DNA from: Acidovorax sp. GW101-3H11
GTDB lineage: Bacteria > Pseudomonadota > Gammaproteobacteria > Burkholderiales > Burkholderiaceae_C
Direction of reading: 5' to 3'
DNA length: 64,000 nt
Assembly (NCBI RefSeq): GCF_001633105.1
Contig: NZ_LUKZ01000001.1
Location: 27,877-91,876, forward strand
A program made the position numbers and the translations under genes. Below, in pieces: positions 61,932-64,000 of this stretch. Position 1 is the stretch's first letter. The number at the start of each line of letters is the position of its first letter. Below the pieces are notes generated by a model. It searched no databases and had not been told where the DNA came from. It saw only the letters and a list, made by a program, of their open reading frames with translations.

Positions 61932-62615
61932 TCAGCCGCGCTTGAGCAGGTGTGCGTGCACCGCACCCGCCTTGAGGTGCCGGTACAGCACCAGGCCACT
62001 CGGGGCCAGCTCTTCGTCGGTCCAGGCGCGGGGCGCTTCGAGGTAGATGAAACCCTCGGCGGCCACGGCCTTGGCGGCGGCCTGCAGGGCGGGGGCAAAC
62101 AGGTCGCCGTCAAACGGCGGGTCGAGCAGCACCAGGTCCACACTGGCGGGCGCGGCCTGCTTCAGCGCGGCCACGCCGTCGCCGCGCTGCACGCGCACGG
62201 CGCTGGCCTGCAGCTTGGCCTGCAGCACCTGCAGCTGGGCCACCAGCGCGGCGTCACTCTCCACCAGCTGCACCGATGCGGCACCGCGCGATGCGGCTTC
62301 GAGCCCCAGCGCACCCGTGCCCGCAAACGCGTCCAGGCAGCGCCAGCCGTTCAGGTCCTGGCCCAGCCAGTTGAACAGGGTTTCGCGCACGCGGTCGGGC
62401 GTGGGGCGCAGGCCGGGGCGCTGGGCCACGGGCAGGCGGGTGCGCTTCCACTGCCCGCCGATGATGCGGATTTCGCCCGCACCCTTGGGGGCGGCAGCGG
62501 CGGCGGGTTTGTCCTTGGCGCCTTTTTTGGGGGCCACGGGGGGCGCCGCAGCGGCGGCCTGGGCCTTGCGGATTTCGGCGGTGATGGCGCTGCCGCGCAG
62601 GGTCGATCGGCTCAT
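61932..62615 (-). CDS. rsmD: 16S rRNA (guanine(966)-N(2))-methyltransferase
   Basis: A 227-residue methyltransferase that modifies G966 of 16S rRNA. The core begins at GEIRIIGGQWKRTRLPV and holds RPTPDRVRETLFNWLG, DAFAGTGALGLEAASRGA (SAM binding) and DLVLLDPPFDGD (the DPPF/Y catalytic motif). About 45 residues in front of the core are low complexity (Ala, Pro, Lys) and absent from many homologues. The gene overlaps the upstream M16 homologue by ATGA. Confidence 0.95.
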   Translation of the reverse strand: MSRSTLRGSAITAEIRKAQAAAAAPPVAPKKGAKDKPAAAAAPKGAGEIRIIGGQWKRTRLPVAQRPGLRPTPDRVRETLFNWLGQDLNGWRCLDAFAGTGALGLEAASRGAASVQLVESDAALVAQLQVLQAKLQASAVRVQRGDGVAALKQAAPASVDLVLLDPPFDGDLFAPALQAAAKAVAAEGFIYLEAPRAWTDEELAPSGLVLYRHLKAGAVHAHLLKRG

Positions 62616-63961
62616 GGCTGTTTACCTCCTACCACCACGGTGACCATGCGCTCGGGCTGCAGCTTTTTGGCCATGGCGGTGCGCACGTCGGCCACCGTCA
62701 GGGCTTCGACCTTCTTTGCCCACTGATCGAGGTAGTCGAGCGGCAGGTCGTTCCAGGCGATGTTGGCCACGTTGCCCAGCAGCTTCTTGTTGCTGTCGAT
62801 GCGCAGCGCAAAGCCGCCGATGAGGTTGTCCTTGGCGGCGCGCAGCTCCGCCTCGGTGGGGCCTTCGGCCACAAAACGGGCGATCACGTCGCGCGAGACC
62901 TGCACGGCCTGCGCCGCCTGGTCGGGCCGCGTCTGCAGGCCCACGGTGAAGGCGCCCGCATGCAGGCCGGAGGCGAAGTAGCTGTAGACGCTGTACGAGA
63001 GCCCGCGTTTTTCGCGCACCTCGTTGGTCAGGCGCGAGACAAAACCGCCCCCGCCCAGGATGTGGTTGCCCACCAGCAGCGGCACAAAGTCCGGGTCCCG
63101 GCGCTGAAAACCGGGCTGGCCGATGAGCACATGGGCCTGGGCCGAGGTGAAGGGAATGTTCTGCTCGGCCGGGGCCGCGAGCGCGGCGATCTCAGCCACA
63201 GGCGGCAGCGGCGCACAGCCGGTGCTGGCGGGCAAGCGCGACAGCAGCGTGGCCACCAGCGTTTGCGCCTGGGCACGCGTCACGGCGCCCACGATGCTGA
63301 CCTTGGCGCGGCAGGCGGCGATGTGCTGGCTGTGGAAGGCCTGCATGTCGGCCACGCTGATGCGCGCCAGGGTCTGCTCGGTGGTGCGCACGCCATAGGG
63401 GTGGCTGCCGTAGACCGCCGTGCCGAACGCGTGGGCCGCCACGGTGGAGGGGCGGGTGAGCGATTCCTTGATGCTGGCGCTCCAGCGCGCGCGGTCGCGC
63501 GGCCACAGATCGGCGGGCCAGCTGGGCTCGCCGATCTGGCGCGCAGCCAGGCGGGCGGCCTGGTCGAGCAGGGGTGGATCGGTGAGCGAGCGCAGCGTGT
63601 AGTGCAGCGCGTCGTTGTCAGCCGCCGCCTCGAAGTTGGCGCCCAGGTCGGCCCAGGCTTCGCCCAGGCCGTTTTCGTCCAGCGCGGGGGCGTTGCCCTG
63701 CGCCTTCACGCCCTTGCTGGCCATCATGGCCACGGCGCTGGCCAGGCCCGACTGGCCCGCCGGGTCGCGGCGCGTGCCGGCGTCAAAGTCGATCTGCACG
63801 TCCACCATGGGGATGACGGGGCTTTCGACCAGGTACACCTTGGCGCCGTTCCCCTCCGTCCAGTGCTGGATGGGCAGCAGCGCCCAGGCAGAATGTGAAT
63901 AAAAAACGGCCCCTGCGCCCGCTAGTAAAGCGCGAGCAGCTATCTTTTTAATAGTAATCAT
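62612..63961 (-). CDS. M16-family peptidase homologue without the HxxEH zinc motif
   Basis: A 449-residue exported M16 (pitrilysin) homologue with a signal peptide of about 27 residues. It has the two-domain M16 layout: VESPVIPMVDVQIDFDAGTR opens the first half and GGGGFVSRLTNEVREKRGLSYSV the second. Where active enzymes have H-x-x-E-H, this protein reads GLASAVAMMASKG, so the zinc ligands are missing. That is the pattern of the regulatory partner subunit in paired M16 proteases. A remnant of another reading frame starts at 63958-64000, where the active partner would be expected. The signal peptide is encoded by a copy of repeat A. Confidence 0.9.
   Translation of the reverse strand: MITIKKIAARALLAGAGAVFYSHSAWALLPIQHWTEGNGAKVYLVESPVIPMVDVQIDFDAGTRRDPAGQSGLASAVAMMASKGVKAQGNAPALDENGLGEAWADLGANFEAAADNDALHYTLRSLTDPPLLDQAARLAARQIGEPSWPADLWPRDRARWSASIKESLTRPSTVAAHAFGTAVYGSHPYGVRTTEQTLARISVADMQAFHSQHIAACRAKVSIVGAVTRAQAQTLVATLLSRLPASTGCAPLPPVAEIAALAAPAEQNIPFTSAQAHVLIGQPGFQRRDPDFVPLLVGNHILGGGGFVSRLTNEVREKRGLSYSVYSYFASGLHAGAFTVGLQTRPDQAAQAVQVSRDVIARFVAEGPTEAELRAAKDNLIGGFALRIDSNKKLLGNVANIAWNDLPLDYLDQWAKKVEALTVADVRTAMAKKLQPERMVTVVVGGKQP
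63901..63957. repeat. Dispersed repeat family A, copy 11, encoding a signal peptide
   Basis: AAAAAACGGCC, GCTAGTAAAGCGCGAGCAGC, TATC, TTTTTAATAGTAA follow the family order. On the minus strand this stretch encodes about residues 2-20 of the M16 homologue, including IKKIAARALL, the basic and hydrophobic start of its signal peptide. Confidence 0.7.
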
Positions 63962-64000
63962 GGATGAATGCGCAAATCGGTTTCAGTGGCGGGCCGCACC
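63958..64000 (-). CDS. Possible C-terminal end of the active M16 peptidase partner
   Basis: One minus-strand frame reads VRPATETDLRIHP and stops at a TGA that overlaps the M16 homologue start in the order ATGA. Such overlap and the usual pairing of M16 genes make it a plausible 3' end of an upstream gene that lies outside the window. Thirteen codons are too few to prove it. Confidence 0.35.
   Translation of the reverse strand, partial: VRPATETDLRIHP

Overview
This window reads as a chromosomal segment of a high-GC betaproteobacterium, most likely a member of the Comamonadaceae close to Acidovorax. I infer this from the general look of the proteins, the gene orders (rhodanese-grxC-secB-gpsA; lysA divergent from its LysR regulator; rsmD next to an M16 peptidase), and short dispersed repeats of a kind I associate with that family. 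No database search was run. I saw no rRNA, tRNA, CRISPR array, insertion sequence or phage gene. Almost all of it is dense housekeeping DNA with a few accessory blocks.

Left part (1-30 kb) is mostly cofactor metabolism. After a truncated LysR gene and a YhcG/DUF1016 nuclease come apbC, a membrane Mrr-like protein, a patatin-like lipase, a lactonase-like beta-propeller, metG, a small zinc-ribbon membrane protein, a YitT-type protein and a SulP transporter. A tight forward series follows: DUF3460, scpA, nadB, queE, queD, panD and bioA-bioD-bioF, many with ATGA or one-base overlaps. Next are a LuxR response regulator with its hybrid kinase, a MAPEG protein overlapping an alpha/beta hydrolase, a CHMI-like isomerase, a PabB-PabC fusion, nadC-nadA, panB and panC. 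With coaD at 54 kb, the window holds panB, panC, panD and coaD for CoA, and nadA, nadB and nadC, which together cover de novo quinolinate and NAD precursor synthesis.

The most unusual region is 30.6-40.5 kb. It carries a transglutaminase-DUF2126 protein (1165 aa), a circularly permuted ATP-grasp/alpha-E fusion (889 aa), a second transglutaminase, a stand-alone alpha-E protein and a zinc-ribbon putative metallopeptidase. Families of this kind have been proposed by comparative genomics to build or attach peptides, but their product is unknown. The 5' end of the stand-alone alpha-E gene is tandemly triplicated with an exact 149-bp period. The two extra copies form 51-codon mini-ORFs, each with a Shine-Dalgarno sequence and each ending across the next start codon.

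40.7-44.9 kb looks like an envelope or general stress module: BON lipoprotein, DUF883, DUF1328, CHASE3 histidine kinase, NarL-type regulator and a receiver-only protein. 44.9-54.5 kb returns to core genes: moeB-like, ctpA, gpmA, rhodanese-grxC-secB-gpsA, a FeeM-like acyltransferase, lysA/lysR and coaD. Between coaD and rsmD, which I expect to be neighbours in this group, lies a 7.4-kb block of forward-strand genes: DUF3667, LuxR, a HExxH-TPM fusion protease, an LprI-like protein, a secreted unknown and a DUF4832 lipoprotein. The window ends in an M16 peptidase homologue that lacks the zinc motif.

Three families of dispersed non-coding repeats run through the window: A (about 60 bp, at least ten copies, some inside coding sequence), B (60-83 bp, three near-perfect stem-loops) and C (about 65 bp, two copies just after stop codons).
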